Of a DNA stretch of 8,524 nucleotides, positions 6,470-8,524 are shown one piece after another; within the stretch, counting starts at the first letter, position 1; each line of letters starts with the position of its first letter. The translations under genes were made by a program, and so were the position numbers. Where the stretch lies: contig JAFDDL010000136.1 of the NCBI GenBank assembly GCA_019310865.1, positions 1 through 8,524 of the forward strand. Reading direction: 5' to 3'. A model generated the notes under the pieces. That model was given only the letters and a program-made list of their open reading frames with translations. It did not search any database and was not told the origin of the DNA. The DNA comes from Deltaproteobacteria bacterium (GTDB lineage Bacteria; Desulfobacterota; Desulfobacteria; Desulfobacterales; JAFDDL01).

Positions 6470-7489
6470 ATGAGAGCATACCTGTTTGAACCGTTAAAGG
6501 ACAAAAAAGTGAAGTGCAATCTTTGCAGCCACCGGTGCGTTATTAAAAATGGAAATCGGGGCATCTGCAAAGTTCGGGAAAACCAAGATGGTGTTTTAAC
6601 CTCCCTGGTTTACGGGAAACTCATCGCGCAGCATATCGATCCCATTGAAAAAAAGCCGCTGTTTCATATAAAACCCGGAAGTCTTTCGTATTCCATCGCC
6701 ACGGTAGGATGCAATTTCAAGTGCCGATTCTGCCAAAACGCCGACATCGCCCAGATGCCCGAAGAACGCCAGGGATTGATTCTCGGTGATACCATATCGC
6801 CGGAAGCCGTCGTGGCCGATGCCGTTTCCGGCGGGTGTGCCAGTATTGCCTATACCTATACCGAACCGACGGTATATTTTGAATTTGCACACGATACCGC
6901 CCGATTGGCCCATGAAAAGGGTCTTAAAAACGTGTTTGTCACCAACGGGTATATGACCGGTGAGGCCCTAGAAATGATTGCCCCCTACCTGGACGGCGCC
7001 AACGTGGATTTAAAGGCATTTTCTGATAAATTTTATAAAGATCAATGCAGCGCCCGTCTGGTGCCGGTCAAAGAGACCCTGGTTCAAATGAAGGCCAGGA
7101 ATATCCTGGTGGAGATCACCTCCTTGCTGATTCCCGGCTTGAATACGGATCCAAATGAATTACATGCCCTTGCAGACTTTCTGGTTACCGAACTAGGGCC
7201 GGACACCCCCTGGCATATCAGCCGCTTTCACCCCACCTACCAATTGACGGATCGCCCCCCCACTTCTGTGGACACCCTTCTTGCCGCCAGAAAAATCGGT
7301 CTTGCCGCCGGGCTGAAATATGTCTATACCGGTAACGTCCCCGGCCGGCCCAGTGAACAGACCCTTTGTCATCAATGCGGTAAATTGCTCATTGACAGAT
7401 GGGGCTTTACAGTGCGACAAAATCAGATTCGAAATGGGCGATGTCCGGATTGCCGGGAAACGGTCGCCGGCATCGAAATGGACGGATAG
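6470..7489 (+). CDS. amrS: AmmeMemoRadiSam-system radical SAM protein (AmrS-like)
   Basis: A 339-residue radical SAM protein. The [4Fe-4S] cluster motif CNFKCRFC has Cys81, Cys85 and Cys88 in the canonical CX3CX2C spacing. The N-terminal segment has four cysteines (16, 19, 23, 33) in CNLCSHRC...GIC, typical of this family and of pyruvate formate-lyase activase-like relatives. A C-terminal CX2C pair of motifs (300/303 and 325/328) looks like a zinc-ribbon tail. Other family landmarks are YTYTEPTVYFEF near 128, NVDLKAF near 178 and HISRFHPTY near 249. AmrS proteins are named for co-occurrence with AMMECR1 and Memo proteins; I know of no settled reaction. Neither partner is in this window. AGGGA (6458-6462), 7 bases before the ATG, supports the start. 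It lies between a methyltransferase and mqnP-like genes with short gaps, so it is probably co-transcribed with menaquinone synthesis. The alternative name, PflA-like activase, is less likely given the family landmarks. Confidence 0.92.
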   Translation: MRAYLFEPLKDKKVKCNLCSHRCVIKNGNRGICKVRENQDGVLTSLVYGKLIAQHIDPIEKKPLFHIKPGSLSYSIATVGCNFKCRFCQNADIAQMPEERQGLILGDTISPEAVVADAVSGGCASIAYTYTEPTVYFEFAHDTARLAHEKGLKNVFVTNGYMTGEALEMIAPYLDGANVDLKAFSDKFYKDQCSARLVPVKETLVQMKARNILVEITSLLIPGLNTDPNELHALADFLVTELGPDTPWHISRFHPTYQLTDRPPTSVDTLLAARKIGLAAGLKYVYTGNVPGRPSEQTLCHQCGKLLIDRWGFTVRQNQIRNGRCPDCRETVAGIEMDG

Positions 7490-7518
7490 TTCGATTCTCA
7501 ATTTTAATGGAGTTTTGA

Positions 7519-8415
7519 TTGAATTTAAGGGAAATGATTCACCCCCAGGCCGTCGGCGAACGCATTCTTATTTACGGCCGGATGATTAAATTTTCACACA
7601 CGCTCTTTGCACTTCCCTTTGCGCTGGCGGCGGTGGTGCTGGCGCAGCGGGAAAACCCGCTGACCGTGGGAAATCTTTTCTGGCTGCTGATGGCCATGAT
7701 CGGCGCCCGCTCTGCGGCCATGGGCTTTAATCGGATTGCAGATGTCGCCATCGATTCGAAAAATCCCCGAACGTCCCAGCGGGAAATACCCACCGGCAGA
7801 CTCTCCAGGCAATCGACAGTGGTGTTTGTGGCATTGTTCTCCGGTTTGTTCGTTCTGGCCGCCTCCCGGTTCGGTGCGCTGTGTTTCTACCTGTCGGTGC
7901 CGATACTGATCCTCTTATTCGCCTATTCCTATACCAAGCGCTTTACGATCCTGTGCCACCTTTGCCTGGGATTTGCCATCTCCATGGCGCCCCTGGGTGC
8001 CTGGATTGCGCTGACCAATAGCCTCGACTGGCCAATTTTCGTACTCTCTGGGGCGCTGATGACCTATATCGCCGGTTTTGACACTCTCTATGCCTGCCAG
8101 GATGCCGTCTTTGATCGAAAGGTGGGCCTTTATTCCATCCCGGCCAGGTTCGGCATTGCCGGTGCTTTGGCGCTTGCCAGGGGACTGCACTTGGTATCGA
8201 TGCTTTTCTTTGTCTGGATGTATTTCGCCTTTCAAATGGGCCATGTTTACTTGGGGGCCGTCTGTGTCATCGGGGCCTTGATGATTACTGAGCATTGTTT
8301 GGTCAAACCCGATGATCTAAGCCACATCCATGTCGCTTTTTTTCACATGAACAGTCTAATCTCCCTGGTCGTGTTTCTGGGAGTTTTTTTAGACGAACTC
8401 CTAAGGGGCGCATAG
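7519..8415 (+). CDS. mqnP: UbiA-family polyprenyltransferase of menaquinone synthesis (MqnP-like)
   Basis: A 298-residue integral membrane prenyltransferase with about eight or nine hydrophobic segments. The first aspartate-rich motif is NRIADVAID (71-79) and the second is DTLYACQDAVFD (188-199); these bind the Mg-diphosphate of the prenyl donor. The stretch NPRTSQREIPTGR (82-94) is typical of 4-hydroxybenzoate-type UbiA and MqnP enzymes. MqnP would attach the polyprenyl chain to 1,4-dihydroxy-6-naphthoate in the futalosine pathway. That substrate rather than 4-hydroxybenzoate is inferred from the presumed anaerobic host, which would use menaquinone, and the UbiD-type gene that follows. The start is TTG 7519: GGAG (7509-7512) lies 6 bases upstream, while ATG 7534 has its only purine tract too close. 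It follows amrS by 29 bases and precedes the decarboxylase by 11. Confidence 0.88.
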   Translation: MNLREMIHPQAVGERILIYGRMIKFSHTLFALPFALAAVVLAQRENPLTVGNLFWLLMAMIGARSAAMGFNRIADVAIDSKNPRTSQREIPTGRLSRQSTVVFVALFSGLFVLAASRFGALCFYLSVPILILLFAYSYTKRFTILCHLCLGFAISMAPLGAWIALTNSLDWPIFVLSGALMTYIAGFDTLYACQDAVFDRKVGLYSIPARFGIAGALALARGLHLVSMLFFVWMYFAFQMGHVYLGAVCVIGALMITEHCLVKPDDLSHIHVAFFHMNSLISLVVFLGVFLDELLRGA

Positions 8416-8426
8416 GGGAGACGAAG

Positions 8427-8524
8427 GTGTATAAAAATCTTCAGGAATTCATCGCCCGGCTGGAAAAAGCCTGTGAGCTGATGCATATCGACCAGGCAGT
8501 TTCACCCCATCTGGATATCAGCAA
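8427..8524 (+). CDS. mqnL: UbiD-family decarboxylase, N-terminal fragment (MqnL-like)
   Basis: The frame is open from GTG 8427 to the window edge, giving 32 codons. GGGGAG (8415-8420) lies 6 bases upstream and supports the GTG start. The peptide begins MYKNLQEFIARLEKACEL and continues to SPHLDIS. This matches the N-terminal pattern of UbiD-family decarboxylases (NLQ-x-F-I followed by an LE-K-x-x-EL helix and a short L-x-I strand). UbiD enzymes decarboxylate aromatic acids using prenylated FMN made by UbiX. Directly after a MqnP-like gene, the expected job is removal of the carboxylate from the prenylated dihydroxynaphthoate. Only the non-catalytic start is visible, so the family call rests on a short stretch plus context. 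Confidence 0.75.
   Translation, partial: MYKNLQEFIARLEKACELMHIDQAVSPHLDIS

Noticed and set aside
1..8524. CRISPR array, tRNA or rRNA gene, autonomous insertion sequence
   Set aside because: No regularly spaced direct repeats, no tRNA cloverleaf or rRNA-like sequence noticed by eye, and no transposase or integrase frame on either strand.

Overview
The window looks like chromosomal DNA of an anaerobic Desulfobacterota-type bacterium (Desulfobacterales-like). This is inferred from gene content: a futalosine-route menaquinone cluster, an AmmeMemoRadiSam-type radical SAM enzyme, a thiol peroxidase, and calcium-repeat surface lipoproteins. The taxonomic call is an inference; there is no rRNA or other marker here.

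Region 1 (1-4777, + strand) is a cassette of three exported proteins. First is the 3' part of a thrombospondin-type-3 (TSP3) calcium-repeat protein. Its stop overlaps the start of a von Willebrand factor A (VWA) lipoprotein that also carries calcium-loop repeats. After 45 bases comes a lipoprotein built of about five tandem pre-peptidase C-terminal-like (PPC) beta domains. No enzyme domain is visible in any of them. They are best read as a cell-surface adhesion, calcium-binding or matrix module of unknown purpose.

Region 2 (4778-4925) is a 147-base imperfect inverted repeat with two 59-base arms and a 29-base centre. It fills the whole gap between the convergent PPC gene and tpx, and its right end supplies the tpx stop codon. 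It resembles a MITE/REP-type palindromic element, or a very large bidirectional terminator.

Region 3 (4923-5697) holds tpx on the - strand and a divergent intergenic region of about 265 bases. That region has a candidate promoter in each direction and a 7-bp perfect dyad between them.

Region 4 (5698-8524, + strand) is a tight operon: a SAM-dependent methyltransferase, an AmrS-type radical SAM protein, a UbiA-type prenyltransferase (MqnP-like), and the start of a UbiD-type decarboxylase (MqnL-like). Gaps are 28, 29 and 11 bases. The last two genes fit consecutive late steps of menaquinone synthesis from 1,4-dihydroxy-6-naphthoate. Why the first two travel with them is an open question.
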